A DNA stretch of 64,000 nucleotides from Bacteroidales bacterium MB20-C3-3 (GCA_035609245.1 CP141202.1:1860001-1924000); one strand, 5' to 3'; shown: positions 18,290 to 28,059, numbered from the stretch's first letter. Program-made: numbers and translations. The notes: generated by a model not told the origin, from the sequence alone.

Positions 18290-19060
18290 ATGATAAGACT
18301 AAAAACTGAGGAGGAGATTGAGATACTTAGAGAGAATGCTCTCCTTGTATCAAAAACTCTTGCGGAGGTGGGACGGCATATAGCTCCGGGGGTAACAACC
18401 CTGGAACTTAATAAAATTGCTGAAACATTTATCCGTGACAATGGCGCTGTGCCTGCGTTCCTTGGATATGGTGGTTTTCCCTATACTCTCTGCATTTCTG
18501 TTAATGATGTTGTAGTCCACGGATTTGCATCAGATTACAGACTGACTGAGGGCGATATTGTTTCATTGGATTGTGGAACCTATATGAAGGGATTCTATGG
18601 TGATTCGGCATACACATTTCCGGTAGGAGAGATCTCTCCGGAGACTGAGAATTTGCTGAGGGTTACAAAAGAGTCTCTCTATAAAGGGATTGAAAAAGCA
18701 GTACACGGAAACAGGATGGGGGATATATCTTTTGCAGTTCAGGAGCACGTGGAAAAAGCGGGTTTCTCTGTTGTAAGGGAGATGGTTGGGCACGGAATCG
18801 GAACTAAACTTCACGAGTCTCCTGAAGTGCCAAACTACGGAAGAAGAGGTGACGGGAAAAAACTTACTGAAGGTCTTGTGATATGCATCGAACCAATGGT
18901 TAATGCAGGGGCCAGAAATGTCTATCTACACGATGACGGATGGACCCTAAGCACAACTGATAAGAAGAAATCTGCACACTATGAATTAATGGTGGTGGTT
19001 AAAAAGGGGAAACCCGATGTCTTGTCGACATTTGATTTTATAGAGAACAACAATAGTTAA
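18290..19060 (+). CDS. map: Type I methionine aminopeptidase
   Basis: The enzyme removes initiator methionine from new proteins. The five-ligand metal site is visible: SLDCGTYMKGFYGDSAYTF supplies the two Asp, GHGIGTKLHESPEVPNYG the His, GLVICIEPM a Glu and SAHYELMVVV the last Glu. His in VVHGFASD matches the substrate-binding His. At 256 residues it is the short type without an N-terminal zinc finger. It is co-directional with secY and infA. Confidence 0.96.
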   Translation: MIRLKTEEEIEILRENALLVSKTLAEVGRHIAPGVTTLELNKIAETFIRDNGAVPAFLGYGGFPYTLCISVNDVVVHGFASDYRLTEGDIVSLDCGTYMKGFYGDSAYTFPVGEISPETENLLRVTKESLYKGIEKAVHGNRMGDISFAVQEHVEKAGFSVVREMVGHGIGTKLHESPEVPNYGRRGDGKKLTEGLVICIEPMVNAGARNVYLHDDGWTLSTTDKKKSAHYELMVVVKKGKPDVLSTFDFIENNNS

Positions 19061-19086
19061 ATTATAAGGAGTACTATTAACAATAT

Positions 19087-19305
19087 ATGGCTAAACAAGC
19101 AGCTATAGAAAAAGAGGGAACAATTATTGAGGCCCTATCCAACGCGATGTTTCGCGTAGAGTTGGACAATGGTCATGTTATAATCGCCCATATTTCAGGC
19201 AAGATGAGGATGCACTACATCCGTATTTTACCTGGAGACAGGGTGAGGGTTGAGATGTCCCTGTATGATTTGACAAAAGGAAGAATTTCTTTCAGATACA
19301 AATAA
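19087..19305 (+). CDS. infA: Translation initiation factor IF-1
   Basis: IF-1 binds the 30S A-site during initiation. This 72-residue OB-fold protein has the expected [39 protein letters not shown] and [14 protein letters not shown]. It lies between map and rpmJ, a conserved order. Confidence 0.98.
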   Translation: MAKQAAIEKEGTIIEALSNAMFRVELDNGHVIIAHISGKMRMHYIRILPGDRVRVEMSLYDLTKGRISFRYK

Positions 19306-19316
19306 TAATTACAGAT

Positions 19317-19433
19317 ATGAAAGTTAAAGCATCCATTAAAAAGCGTAGCGAAGACTGCAAAATTGTAAAGCGCAAAGGTCGCTTGTATGTAATTTGCAAA
19401 AAGAATCCAAAATTCAAGATGCGCCAGGGTTAA
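19317..19433 (+). CDS. rpmJ: 50S ribosomal protein L36
   Basis: A 38-residue gene lies between infA and rpsM. It starts [20 protein letters not shown] and ends KFKMRQG, the standard L36 pattern and length. Only two Cys are present (14 and 27) and the last zinc ligands of the canonical C+ type are missing, so it is best seen as a degenerate or C-minus form. The gap of 11 bp from infA and 34 bp to rpsM fits the operon. Confidence 0.95.
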   Translation: MKVKASIKKRSEDCKIVKRKGRLYVICKKNPKFKMRQG

Positions 19434-19467
19434 TTTAAATTGTAAACAATAAAGAGAATAGATACAT

Positions 19468-19845
19468 ATGGCACGTATAGCCGGAGTTGATTTACCAAAA
19501 AACAAACGCGGAGAGATAGGTCTTACCTATATCTACGGAATTGGTCGCAGTTCTTCACAGGCAATCCTTACCAAACTGGGGATTGATTACAACACAAAGG
19601 TGAAAGACTGGAATGATGACCAAATTGCTGCAATTCGTGGAATGATTGCATCGGAATACAAAATTGAAGGTGAACTTCGTTCATCGGTACAACTGAACAT
19701 CAAGCGATTGATGGACATTGGCTGCTACAGAGGCATCAGACATCGTCTGGGACTGCCTACTCGTGGTCAGTCTACTAAGAACAACGCCCGTACTCGTAAG
19801 GGTAAGAAGAAAACAGTAGCTAACAAGAAGAAAGCAACTAAATAG
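19468..19845 (+). CDS. rpsM: 30S ribosomal protein S13
   Basis: S13 contacts the large subunit and P-site tRNA. The 125 residues show [33 protein letters not shown], the RNA-binding [20 protein letters not shown] and a Lys-rich tail. It heads the alpha-operon part (rpsM-rpsK-rpsD-rpoA-rplQ), followed 10 bp later by rpsK. Confidence 0.98.
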   Translation: MARIAGVDLPKNKRGEIGLTYIYGIGRSSSQAILTKLGIDYNTKVKDWNDDQIAAIRGMIASEYKIEGELRSSVQLNIKRLMDIGCYRGIRHRLGLPTRGQSTKNNARTRKGKKKTVANKKKATK

Positions 19846-19855
19846 AACCTAGATC

Positions 19856-20248
19856 ATGGCAAAAAAGACAGGAACAACAAATAAAAAGAGAGTTGTAAAG
19901 GTTGAAGCATACGGGCAAGCCCATATCTCTTCTACTTTTAACAATGTAATTGTTACTCTGACCAACAACGAAGGTCAGGTAATCAGCTGGTCGTCTGCAG
20001 GCAAAATGGGTTTCAGAGGTTCTAAAAAGAATACTCCTTATGCTGCTCAAACAGCAGCTGCTGATTGTGCTAAAGTAGCTTTTGACCTGGGATTGCGCAA
20101 AGTTAAGGCATATGTAAAAGGACCGGGCGCAGGCCGCGAGTCGGCTATTCGTACAATACACGGAACCGGCATTGAGGTTACAGAGATCATTGATGTGACT
20201 CCGCTTCCTCATAACGGTTGTCGTCCAAAAGGCCGCCGTAGAGTATAA
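19856..20248 (+). CDS. rpsK: 30S ribosomal protein S11
   Basis: S11 lies on the 30S platform. The 130-residue sequence includes [60 protein letters not shown] and the C-terminal [18 protein letters not shown]. It is between rpsM and rpsD in conserved order. Confidence 0.98.
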   Translation: MAKKTGTTNKKRVVKVEAYGQAHISSTFNNVIVTLTNNEGQVISWSSAGKMGFRGSKKNTPYAAQTAAADCAKVAFDLGLRKVKAYVKGPGAGRESAIRTIHGTGIEVTEIIDVTPLPHNGCRPKGRRRV

Positions 20249-20278
20249 ACTATCAATAATTGATTTAAATAAGTTAAT

Positions 20279-20884
20279 ATGGCAAGATATACAGGGCCTT
20301 CTACAAAAATTGCCCGCAAATTTGGAGAGCCGGTTTTTGGCCCCGATAAAAGTTACGAAAAGAAAAACTATCCTCCGGGACAGCATGGTCTTACAAAGAA
20401 GCGTAAAAAGACTTCTGAGTACGGCACACAGCTAAAGGAGAAACAAAAAGTTAAATATACTTACGGAATTCTTGAGAGACAATTCCGCAACCTATATGAA
20501 AAGGCCTCAAAGATGAAGGGTCGCAAGGGTGAAAACTTGCTCTTCCTGCTTGAGACTCGCCTTGACAATCTTGTGTACAGAATGGGTATTGCCCCTTCAA
20601 GAGCTGCCGCAAGGCAACTTGTAACACACTGTCACATTGTTTTAAATGGTGAGATTTGCAATATTCCTTCAACTTTGATTAAGCCGGGCGACATCATTGG
20701 CGTGCGTGAAAGGTCAAAGAGTTTAGAGGTTATTCAAGACAATATCTCTCGTGGTACAAGCAGATTTGCTTGGATAGAGTGGGATGCGGCATCACTGTCG
20801 GGAAAACTTCTCAACCTGCCGGACAGAACTGAAATTCCGGAAAACATAAACGAGCAGTTAATTGTTGAGTTATACTCTAAATAA
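20279..20884 (+). CDS. rpsD: 30S ribosomal protein S4
   Basis: S4 nucleates 16S rRNA folding and in many bacteria represses its own operon. At 201 residues it starts [20 protein letters not shown] and carries the S4 RNA-binding domain [20 protein letters not shown] and [18 protein letters not shown]. It has no zinc-binding N-terminus. It follows rpsK by 30 bp and precedes rpoA by 8 bp. Confidence 0.98.
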   Translation: MARYTGPSTKIARKFGEPVFGPDKSYEKKNYPPGQHGLTKKRKKTSEYGTQLKEKQKVKYTYGILERQFRNLYEKASKMKGRKGENLLFLLETRLDNLVYRMGIAPSRAAARQLVTHCHIVLNGEICNIPSTLIKPGDIIGVRERSKSLEVIQDNISRGTSRFAWIEWDAASLSGKLLNLPDRTEIPENINEQLIVELYSK

Positions 20885-20892
20885 AAAATCAA

Positions 20893-21906
20893 ATGGCAAT
20901 ATTAGCATTTCAAAAACCGGATAAGGTAATAATGCTCGAATCAACCGATACTTTTGGTCGTTTCGAGTTCCGTCCGCTGGAGCCGGGTTACGGCATCACA
21001 GTTGGTAACGCTTTGCGCCGCATCCTACTCTCATCTCTTGAGGGTTACGCAGTAACTTCTATCAAGATCCAGGGTGTAGATCATGAATTTGCAACCATAC
21101 CTGGTGTAGTTGAAACAGTTGTTGACATTATACTTAATCTTAAGCAGGTAAGGTTCAAAAGAATGGTAGAGGGTGAAGACTCAGAGGTTGTTACCGTAAC
21201 TGTTAGCGGAAAGCAGGAGTTTACCGCGGAAGATATCTCAAAACAGCTTTCTTCATTCAAGGTGCTTAACCCTGAGTGGCATATTTGCACAATGGAACCA
21301 TCTGTTGCGCTTACAGTTGAGCTGAGAATTAACAAGGGAAGAGGATATGTTCCAGCAGAAGAGAACCGTGTTGAGGATGCACCTTTTGGACTAATTCCAA
21401 TTGATGCCATTTTCACCCCGATAAAGAATGTTAAATACTTCGTTGAGAACTGGCGTGTAGAGCAGAAAACAGACTATGAAAAGCTAAACCTTGAGATTAC
21501 TACGGATGGTTCAATTCATCCTAAGGAGGCTCTTAAGGAGGCTGCAAAGATACTTATTCATCACTTTATGCTTTTCTCAGACGAGAAGATCTCTCTTGAG
21601 ACACCTATTGAGGTGGTAAGCAACGAGCTTGATGAAGAGTCTCTGAGAATGCGTCATCTGCTTCTCACAAAACTTTCAGATATGGAACTCTCTGTCAGAG
21701 CTCTGAACTGCCTTAAGGCAGCAGATATAGAGACTTTTGCAGATTTGGTTTCTCTCCAGAGAAATGAACTGATGAAGTTCAGGAATTTTGGAAAGAAGTC
21801 ACTTACAGAGATCGATATGCTGGTAGAGAGACTCAAGCTGAGCTTTGGCATGGATGTAACAAAGTATAACATTGAAAAGAAAGTAATTAAACATGAGGCA
21901 CAATAA
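20893..21906 (+). CDS. rpoA: DNA-directed RNA polymerase alpha subunit
   Basis: The alpha dimer starts RNA polymerase assembly and its C-domain contacts activators. The 337-residue protein has the N-domain motifs [30 protein letters not shown] and [13 protein letters not shown], and a C-domain with [29 protein letters not shown] and the helix-hairpin-helix [20 protein letters not shown]. Its last codons overlap the rplQ start by 14 bp. Confidence 0.98.
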   Translation: MAILAFQKPDKVIMLESTDTFGRFEFRPLEPGYGITVGNALRRILLSSLEGYAVTSIKIQGVDHEFATIPGVVETVVDIILNLKQVRFKRMVEGEDSEVVTVTVSGKQEFTAEDISKQLSSFKVLNPEWHICTMEPSVALTVELRINKGRGYVPAEENRVEDAPFGLIPIDAIFTPIKNVKYFVENWRVEQKTDYEKLNLEITTDGSIHPKEALKEAAKILIHHFMLFSDEKISLETPIEVVSNELDEESLRMRHLLLTKLSDMELSVRALNCLKAADIETFADLVSLQRNELMKFRNFGKKSLTEIDMLVERLKLSFGMDVTKYNIEKKVIKHEAQ

Positions 21907-22426
21907 AAAATTTAATCACCTGGGCCGTAAGAGCGGACATCGCAAGGCGATGCTTGCAAATATGGCATCATCTCTCATCTTGCACAAGAGAATTGAGACC
22001 ACTGTTGCTAAGGCAAAAGCACTGAGAGTTTATATTGAACCACTTCTTACCAAGTCAAAGGATGATACAACTCACTCTCGCAGAATGGTATTCTCATACC
22101 TTAAGCAGAAAGAGGCTGTAGCAGAACTTTTCCGCACAATTGCTCCTAAAATTGCCGATCGTCCGGGTGGATACACCAGGGTTCTGAAGACCGGTTTCCG
22201 TCAGGGTGATGCTGCTGATATGGCAATGATTGAACTTGTTGATTTTAACGAAGCAATGATTGCATCTGCAAAACCAGAGACTAAGAAGCCTTCTACAAGA
22301 AGAGGCCGTACTAAAAAAGCCGATGCTGCTGAGGTAAAGGAAGAGGCTAATGCTGAGCCAAAAGCAAAGGCAAAAGCTCCTGCTAAGCCAAAGGCTAAGA
22401 AGAGCGAAGAGAAGAAAGAGGAGTAG
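21893..22426 (+). CDS. rplQ: 50S ribosomal protein L17 with a charged C-terminal extension
   Basis: L17 lies at the tunnel exit region. The first 120 residues are the conserved body ([57 protein letters not shown]). The last 55 or so residues are a low-complexity Lys/Ala/Glu tail, so the protein is 177 residues against about 120-130 in E. coli; such tails are common in Bacteroidota. It overlaps rpoA and ends 18 bp before the operon terminator. Confidence 0.97.
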   Translation: MRHNKKFNHLGRKSGHRKAMLANMASSLILHKRIETTVAKAKALRVYIEPLLTKSKDDTTHSRRMVFSYLKQKEAVAELFRTIAPKIADRPGGYTRVLKTGFRQGDAADMAMIELVDFNEAMIASAKPETKKPSTRRGRTKKADAAEVKEEANAEPKAKAKAPAKPKAKKSEEKKEE

Positions 22427-22444
22427 TCTTTTTTCAAAATATTG

Positions 22445-22480
22445 AAAAAACCGGCATACCTGAAAGTTTGCCGGTTTTTC
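22445..22480 (+). terminator. Rho-independent terminator after rplQ
   Basis: A hairpin with stem AAACCGGCA / TGCCGGTTT and an 11-nt loop is followed by a T-rich run. It closes the ribosomal operon directly after rplQ. Confidence 0.9.
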
Positions 22481-22496
22481 TTTGTCCTAAAAGCTG

Positions 22497-22504
22497 TAAA
22501 TTTG
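22497..22504 (+). promoter_or_regulatory. Candidate -7 box for cutC
   Basis: TAAATTTG fits the TAnnTTTG consensus 17 bp before the cutC start. No TTTG lies at the ideal spacing upstream, only one 12 bp away, so the promoter is incomplete. Confidence 0.4.
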
Positions 22505-22520
22505 CAAAAAATCAGAAAGG

Positions 22521-23246
22521 ATGAGTATTATAACAGAGGTTTGTGCAGATAACCTGAATTCAGCAATTACTGCAGAAAGAGCAGGAGCAGACAGGATAGA
22601 ACTATGTCAGGGGTTGTCTGAGGGGGGGCTTACACCATCGCCAGCTTTAATCAGATGGTGCAGTTCAAATTTAAAACTGGGAGTAATGGTTCTGATAAGA
22701 CCCCGTGGGGGAGATTTTCTGTATAATGATCAGGAGTTTGAGATTATCAAAGAGGATGTCAGATTTTGCAGAGATGCTGGTGCAGGCGGTGTCGTTGTCG
22801 GCTTTCTGGAGAGAGATGGCAGCGTAGATAAAGAGAAACTCAGAGAGATTGTGCAGATAGCCGGAGAGATGGAAGTTGTCTTTCACAGGGCATTTGACAG
22901 ATGTTCAGATTGGGAGCAGGCTTTAGAGGATATAATTGAGTGTGGATGTGTCAGAATTTTAACATCAGGTCTTCACGATACAGCATATGAGGGGAGGTCT
23001 CTTTTGAGAGAAATTATTAAAAGGGCAGGAGAGAGGATTGCAATACTGGTAGGTAGTGGAGTTGTTCCCTTAAATGTAAAAGAGATCTACGAAGCAACCG
23101 GATTCAGGGAGGTTCATTTTTCTGCAAAGAGGAGCGCAGAAACAGAGATGAGATTCCAGGGGAAAACAATAAGGCCCGTAAAGGGCCATATTGAAACTTC
23201 TCCGGAAGAGACAGCAGAGATGCTTGAGATCTGTGCTGCCCTTTAA
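22521..23246 (+). CDS. cutC: CutC family protein
   Basis: CutC is a TIM-barrel protein historically linked to copper homeostasis, though its activity is not settled. The 241 residues have the family core: EVCADNLNSAITAERAGADR IELCQGLSEGGLTPS, GVMVLIRPRGGDFLY, VVFHRAFDRCSDW, CGCVRILTSGL and REVHFSAKR. It is monocistronic after the ribosomal operon terminator and ends next to the convergent nucleoside transporter. Confidence 0.92.
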   Translation: MSIITEVCADNLNSAITAERAGADRIELCQGLSEGGLTPSPALIRWCSSNLKLGVMVLIRPRGGDFLYNDQEFEIIKEDVRFCRDAGAGGVVVGFLERDGSVDKEKLREIVQIAGEMEVVFHRAFDRCSDWEQALEDIIECGCVRILTSGLHDTAYEGRSLLREIIKRAGERIAILVGSGVVPLNVKEIYEATGFREVHFSAKRSAETEMRFQGKTIRPVKGHIETSPEETAEMLEICAAL

Positions 23247-23248
23247 AT

Positions 23249-24733
23249 TTAGACTATAAGCATACCTATCATTGCAGCTGACATAAGTGCAACAAGGGTC
23301 GCACCCAGTAGAGACCTAAAACCATATGCCGAAAGAGTTGGCTTCTGATTGGGAGCTATTCCGCCAACTCCCCCAATCTGAATTCCTACAGAGGCAAAGT
23401 TTGCAAAACCACACAATACATATGTTGCCATAATAATTGATTTTGGATTTGCAAAGGCTCCGGTCTGTATCATATCAGACAGGCTCTGATACCCAACAAA
23501 CTCTGTTAGAATAAGCTTTTCACCCAGAAGTCTTCCTACAAGAGCAAGGTCCTCTGCAGGTACTCCGGTAAGCCAAATTACAGGAGCGAAGAGATAAGAG
23601 AGCAGGAATTGCATATTCAGAGCTGTAAATCTTCCGTCAGTAACACTTGCAATAATAGGATTGAGTGAGGTCCAGGAACCGATATGTTCAAAGATGTAGT
23701 TAAAACCGGCTATAAGTGCATAAAATACAAGCAGCATTGCGGCTACATTGGCTGCCAGTTTAAGACCATCTGTTGTTCCGTTTGATATTGCATCAAGTAC
23801 ATTTTTCCCGATTTTCTCTTTAGGTACATCAACCGAATTGTCAATCTCCTCTGTCTGAGGCCTGAGAATTTTTGCAATAGCAATAGCTCCCGGAGCAGCC
23901 ATAACAGATGCAGAGAGCAGGTGCTTTGCAAACTCTATCTCCATAATCCTGTCACCGCCCCCAAGCATACTAATATATGCTGCAAGCACTCCCCCGGCCA
24001 TAGTGGACATACCGGCTGTCATAACAAGCATAACCTCGCTTTTGGTCATTCTCGGGATATACTCTTTAACCATTAGAGGAGCCTCTGTCTGTCCCAGAAA
24101 AATATTTCCTGCTGTTGAAAGTGATTCAGCACCTGTGAGATTAAGGGCCTTCGACAAAAGCCAAGCCATCACCCATACAACCTTCTGGAGCACTCCCAGA
24201 TAGAAAAAGAGACTTGTTAATGCCGAGAAGAAAATAATTGTTGGAAGTATTTGTAATGCGAAGATAAAGCCAAAGTTAGAGGTGTCTACAAGCGGTCCAA
24301 ACAGAAACTCAGAGCCTGCTTTTGTCCAGTTAAGAACTGCTACGAACATTTTACCCACAAACTCAAAGATATCCTGAACAAATGGGAAGGCTATAACAGA
24401 GATGGCAAGTAATAGTTGGAAAAGGAGCGCTATTCCCACCGTCTTCCAGTTAACTCTTTTTCTGTCAAGTGAAAAGAGCCAGGCTATAAATATAATTACG
24501 GCCATCCCGAGAATTCCCCTAAGTATCGAGTAGATGTTGAATGCAAACTCCTTTTTTGCAATTATATCTTTATATGGATTTGGAGCGATTCCTGCGGGCT
24601 GGGTCTCCTGTGATAAAGTGGTTGTTGAATCTGTTTGAGTAATTACTGCTGTTTCTGCAGTCTGAACTGTATCCTGAGCCATAATTCCAGTGAAGGTGAG
24701 GCAGAGGGCTAGAAGTAACAAGAATTTTTTCAC
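23249..24733 (-). CDS. Concentrative nucleoside transporter (NupC/CNT family)
   Basis: CNT proteins import nucleosides with Na+ or H+. The hydrophobic core shows the family pieces: gate/nucleoside-recognition regions near LFFYLGVLQKVVWVMAWLLS, GAESLSTAGNIFLGQTEAPL, MLVMTAGMSTMAGGVLAAYI and YVLCGFANFASVGIQIGGVG. Unusually, the first 60 residues are a signal-peptide-like segment ending at MAQ plus a Thr/Gln-rich linker before the first core membrane segment, giving 494 residues against about 400 in E. coli NupC. The gene is divergent from tgt. Confidence 0.92.
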   Translation of the reverse strand: MKKFLLLLALCLTFTGIMAQDTVQTAETAVITQTDSTTTLSQETQPAGIAPNPYKDIIAKKEFAFNIYSILRGILGMAVIIFIAWLFSLDRKRVNWKTVGIALLFQLLLAISVIAFPFVQDIFEFVGKMFVAVLNWTKAGSEFLFGPLVDTSNFGFIFALQILPTIIFFSALTSLFFYLGVLQKVVWVMAWLLSKALNLTGAESLSTAGNIFLGQTEAPLMVKEYIPRMTKSEVMLVMTAGMSTMAGGVLAAYISMLGGGDRIMEIEFAKHLLSASVMAAPGAIAIAKILRPQTEEIDNSVDVPKEKIGKNVLDAISNGTTDGLKLAANVAAMLLVFYALIAGFNYIFEHIGSWTSLNPIIASVTDGRFTALNMQFLLSYLFAPVIWLTGVPAEDLALVGRLLGEKLILTEFVGYQSLSDMIQTGAFANPKSIIMATYVLCGFANFASVGIQIGGVGGIAPNQKPTLSAYGFRSLLGATLVALMSAAMIGMLIV

Positions 24734-24795
24734 GTATCTAATTTGTTATGTTGTTCTCTATAACTAGTATCAGGCAAATATAGTCATTAAATTAT

Positions 24796-24803
24796 TATCT
24801 TTG
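24796..24803 (+). promoter_or_regulatory. Candidate -7 box for tgt
   Basis: TATCTTTG matches TAnnTTTG and lies 17 bp before the tgt ATG, in the 87-bp gap between the divergent nucleoside transporter and tgt. Confidence 0.5.
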
Positions 24804-24820
24804 AGCGCTCAATTTGCAAT

Positions 24821-25951
24821 ATGAAATTTGAACTTACAGCAACTGATTCAGGCTCATCCGCAAGGTGCGGAAAGATTTATACAGACCACGGAGTGATAGA
24901 TACTCCCATTTTTATGCCGGTTGGTACTCTTGGTACTGTTAAAGCGGTATATCACCGGGATCTTAAGGAAGATATCAAAGCTCAGATTATACTGGGCAAT
25001 ACTTACCATCTCTATCTCAGGCCAGGGACAGATATTTTAAGAAAGGCGGGAGGCCTTCATAAATTCAGTACATGGGAGGGACCAATTCTTACAGATAGTG
25101 GAGGGTATCAGGTATTCTCTCTCTCTGAAAAGAGGAAGCTGACAAACGAAGGGTGTACATTCAGTTCTCATATAGATGGCTCAAAACATCTTTTCTCACC
25201 GGAAAATGTTGTGGATATTCAAAGGATTATTGGAGCAGATATAATTATGGCGCTTGATGAATGTCCTCCCGGAGACTCTACACACGCATATGCAAAGAGC
25301 TCATTAAAACTTACTCAAGGTTGGCTGGAGAGGGGGTGCGAACATTTTGACTCCACAGAGCCCCTTTACGGACATTCTCAGTCTTATTTCCCTATTGTTC
25401 AGGGTTGCGTTTACCCTGACTTAAGGAGAGAGGCTGCAGAGCACGCTGTATCGCTTGAGAGGGAGGGCTATGCAATTGGTGGACTTTCTGTAGGAGAGTC
25501 AACAGAGCAAATGTATGAGATGCTTGAGGTAGTTAATCCAATTTTGCCAAAAGATAAACCTCGTTACCTTATGGGGGTGGGAACTCCGGCAAATATTCTT
25601 GAAGGGATTTCCAGAGGTGTTGATATGTTTGATTGTGTAATGCCCACCCGTAACGCCAGAAATGGGATGCTTTTTACATCAGAGGGTGTAATAAATATAA
25701 GAAATAAAAAGTGGGCAGATGATTTCTCTCCCATTGATCCTAATGGTGTCTCATTTGTAGATAATACATATTCAAAGGCATATCTGAGGCACCTTTTTAT
25801 TTCACAGGAAATTCTGGGTGCTCAGATTGCAAGTGAGCACAATCTGGCCTTCTATTTGTGGCTTGTGAGAGAGGCTGCAAAACATATTGAGAGGGGAGAC
25901 TTTACCTCCTGGAAAACAAATATGGTTAAAAGACTTGAGACTAAACTTTAG
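24821..25951 (+). CDS. tgt: tRNA-guanine transglycosylase (queuine/preQ1 insertion)
   Basis: Tgt exchanges G34 for preQ1 in tRNAs with GUN anticodons, the entry step of queuosine formation. The 376-residue TIM barrel shows DHGVIDTPIFMPVGT, LTDSGGYQVFSLSEKRK with the catalytic Asp, ALDECPPGD, GGLSVGE, YLMGVGTP and GVDMFDCVMPTRNARNG with the second catalytic Asp. The region that holds the CxCxxC zinc site in E. coli reads DPNGVSFVDNTYSKAYLRHL, so three Cys ligands are missing. QueG, which acts later in the pathway, lies 2 kb away. It is 2 bp before an LptG-type gene. Confidence 0.95.
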   Translation: MKFELTATDSGSSARCGKIYTDHGVIDTPIFMPVGTLGTVKAVYHRDLKEDIKAQIILGNTYHLYLRPGTDILRKAGGLHKFSTWEGPILTDSGGYQVFSLSEKRKLTNEGCTFSSHIDGSKHLFSPENVVDIQRIIGADIIMALDECPPGDSTHAYAKSSLKLTQGWLERGCEHFDSTEPLYGHSQSYFPIVQGCVYPDLRREAAEHAVSLEREGYAIGGLSVGESTEQMYEMLEVVNPILPKDKPRYLMGVGTPANILEGISRGVDMFDCVMPTRNARNGMLFTSEGVINIRNKKWADDFSPIDPNGVSFVDNTYSKAYLRHLFISQEILGAQIASEHNLAFYLWLVREAAKHIERGDFTSWKTNMVKRLETKL

Positions 25952-25953
25952 AA

Positions 25954-27048
25954 ATGATTAAGCTAAGACCCACGATACTTGACAAGTATATAATCAGGAA
26001 GTTCATCGGAACCTACCTGGCGGCTTTGCTTATAATCATAGGAATTGTTATAATTTTTGACATAAGTGAGAAGATTGACAATTTTGTTCAGAATCAAGCT
26101 CCGTTAAATGAGATTGTTTTCAACTACTATTCAAATTTCATCCCTTACTTTATAAATATGTTCAGCCCTCTGTTTGTATTTATAACGGTTATTTTTTTTA
26201 CTTCAAAACTTGCTGCTAACAGTGAGATTATAGCAATTCTGTCAGGAGGGGTAAGTTTTAACAGGCTACTCTATCCGTATATGCTTTCAGCATTATTTAT
26301 TACAATATTTAGCCTTGTCCTTAATTTGTACATAATCCCTCCTGCAAATAAAGGGAGGCTGGCTTTTGAGAATAAATATGTTAAAAAGCAGTTAGTCAAT
26401 ACAAACAGAAATATTCATTACCAGATTAATCCCGGTGAGTTTGTGTATATGGAGTCCTTTAGCAATTTCAGCAAGAGTGGAGTGAAATTTACGCTGGAAA
26501 AGATGGATGGACATAAGATGATTTCAAAGTTATCGGCAGAAAATGCAGTATGGGATAGTCTTTCCGGTAAGTGGAAGCTCTATACTTACTACATGAGATC
26601 GTTTGATGAAAGGGGGGTACAGACAATTACCCAGGGAGATCTTCTGGATACAACCATCAATCTCACTTATGAAGATTTGAGCAAGAGAAACAATGTCGTT
26701 CAGACACTTAATAGAAACGAACTGAATGATATGATTGATACGCAAAAGCTTAGAGGGGACAAGATGATAAAGTATGCACAAATTGAGAAACACACCAGAC
26801 TTGCCCTCCCCTTTGCTGCTATAATTCTCACTCTGATGGGAGTCTCACTCTCTTCAAAAAAGAAGAGAGGAGGGATAGGTATCAATATTGGAATTGGGAT
26901 TGCCCTGAGTTTTTCATATATTCTTTTTCTGAGATTTAGCCAGATGTTTGTCCATTCAGGGGTATTACCACCCTGGCTGGCATTATGGGTTCCAAATATT
27001 CTATACGGAGCTGTAGCTTTGTTTCTTTACAGAATAGCACCAAAATAA
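25954..27048 (+). CDS. LptF/LptG family permease
   Basis: These permeases form the membrane part of the LptB2FG transporter, which extracts lipopolysaccharide from the inner membrane. The 364 residues show an N-terminal membrane segment after MIKLRPTILDKYIIRKFIGT, two more segments, a periplasmic beta-rich domain of about 170 residues and three C-terminal segments (LPFAAIILTLMGVSLSSKKK RGG). It starts 2 bp after tgt. A second member lies at 32108-33547; which is LptF and which LptG cannot be told from sequence alone. Confidence 0.88.
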   Translation: MIKLRPTILDKYIIRKFIGTYLAALLIIIGIVIIFDISEKIDNFVQNQAPLNEIVFNYYSNFIPYFINMFSPLFVFITVIFFTSKLAANSEIIAILSGGVSFNRLLYPYMLSALFITIFSLVLNLYIIPPANKGRLAFENKYVKKQLVNTNRNIHYQINPGEFVYMESFSNFSKSGVKFTLEKMDGHKMISKLSAENAVWDSLSGKWKLYTYYMRSFDERGVQTITQGDLLDTTINLTYEDLSKRNNVVQTLNRNELNDMIDTQKLRGDKMIKYAQIEKHTRLALPFAAIILTLMGVSLSSKKKRGGIGINIGIGIALSFSYILFLRFSQMFVHSGVLPPWLALWVPNILYGAVALFLYRIAPK

Positions 27049-27053
27049 CAGAA

Positions 27054-27079
27054 GCGGCACATACTTTCGTATATGCCGC
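27054..27079 (+). terminator. Hairpin terminator after the LptF/G gene
   Basis: An 11-bp stem with one mismatch (GCGGCACATAC / GTATATGCCGC) and loop TTTC lies just after the stop. The following T-run is weak, so it may serve the convergent dehydrogenase gene as well or act only as a pause. Confidence 0.5.
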
Positions 27080-27111
27080 CTCCGCGGTTATTAAAAAAGG
27101 TTAAAAAAGGT

Positions 27112-28059
27112 TCAGATTTGTTTGTTCTTTATTGCTGAGAGCATGTCGTCAATCATCTCTTCCATCCCCCATTGAGGGTTCCATCCCCACTCCTCTCTTG
27201 CACAACTGTCATCCATGTTATCAGGCCAGGAAGCCGATATCTCTGCTTTAACAGGGTCTATATCATATGAAAACTCTGCCCCGGGTACTCTTTTGGATAT
27301 TGCAGCAAATAGTTTTTTTGGAGAGAAACTCATTGAAGTTACATTAAAACTATTTCTGTGAACAAGCATTGATGGATCTGCATCCATAAGCTGAGTGCAT
27401 GCATTTAATGCATCAGGCATATAAAGCATATCCATATATGTATTTTCAGGAATAGGGCAAGTGTACTTTCCACTCCTGATTATCTCATAAAAAACCTCTA
27501 CGGCATAGTCGGTAGTACCTCCACCAGGGAGACAACCATTGGATATAATTCCGGGAAATCTCACACTTCTTGTATCAACTCCAAATCTGCTGTAGTAGTA
27601 GTCGCTTAGAAGTTCTCCCGATACTTTACATACGCCATACATTGTGTTTGGTCTCATAATAGTATCCTGAGGAGTGTCCTTGTGAGGTGTCTCTGTTCCA
27701 AAAGCGCCAATTGAACTAGGTGTAAATACAGAACAGTTGTGCTCTTTTGCAATTTCAAGGCTGTTTAGAAGTGCCCCCATATTGATATTCCATGCAAGAA
27801 GGGGATTTTTCTCCCCTGTTGCAGAGAGAAGAGCCACAAGATTGTATATACGGTCAATTTTGTACTGTTTTACAGTATCGGCGTATCTCTTTACATCAAG
27901 CGCATCAAGAGATACTGCTCTTGACACTTTTGAAAGTCTGTCAACAACCTCAGGTCTTAAATCTGCGGCAATTATATTATCTTCGCCGTAGACTTTCTGC
28001 AGATGAGGAACCAGCTCCGTGCCAATTTGTCCACCGGCACCAACCACTAAAACATTCAT
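27112..28059 (-). CDS. NAD-dependent L-threonine 3-dehydrogenase-like epimerase-family protein
   Basis: The protein belongs to the extended short-chain dehydrogenase family. It shows the Rossmann glycine motif VVGAGGQIGTELVPHLQ, the NMGALLNSLEIA region, SSIGAFG and the catalytic YxxxK in MYGVCKVSGELL. The pattern RSVRFPGIISNGCLPGGGTT DYAVEVFYE resembles the short-chain threonine dehydrogenases of Bacteroidota, which oxidise threonine to 2-amino-3-ketobutyrate; a sugar-nucleotide epimerase is the alternative. The length of 315 residues fits. It stands alone between two plus-strand genes. Confidence 0.8.
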   Translation of the reverse strand: MNVLVVGAGGQIGTELVPHLQKVYGEDNIIAADLRPEVVDRLSKVSRAVSLDALDVKRYADTVKQYKIDRIYNLVALLSATGEKNPLLAWNINMGALLNSLEIAKEHNCSVFTPSSIGAFGTETPHKDTPQDTIMRPNTMYGVCKVSGELLSDYYYSRFGVDTRSVRFPGIISNGCLPGGGTTDYAVEVFYEIIRSGKYTCPIPENTYMDMLYMPDALNACTQLMDADPSMLVHRNSFNVTSMSFSPKKLFAAISKRVPGAEFSYDIDPVKAEISASWPDNMDDSCAREEWGWNPQWGMEEMIDDMLSAIKNKQI

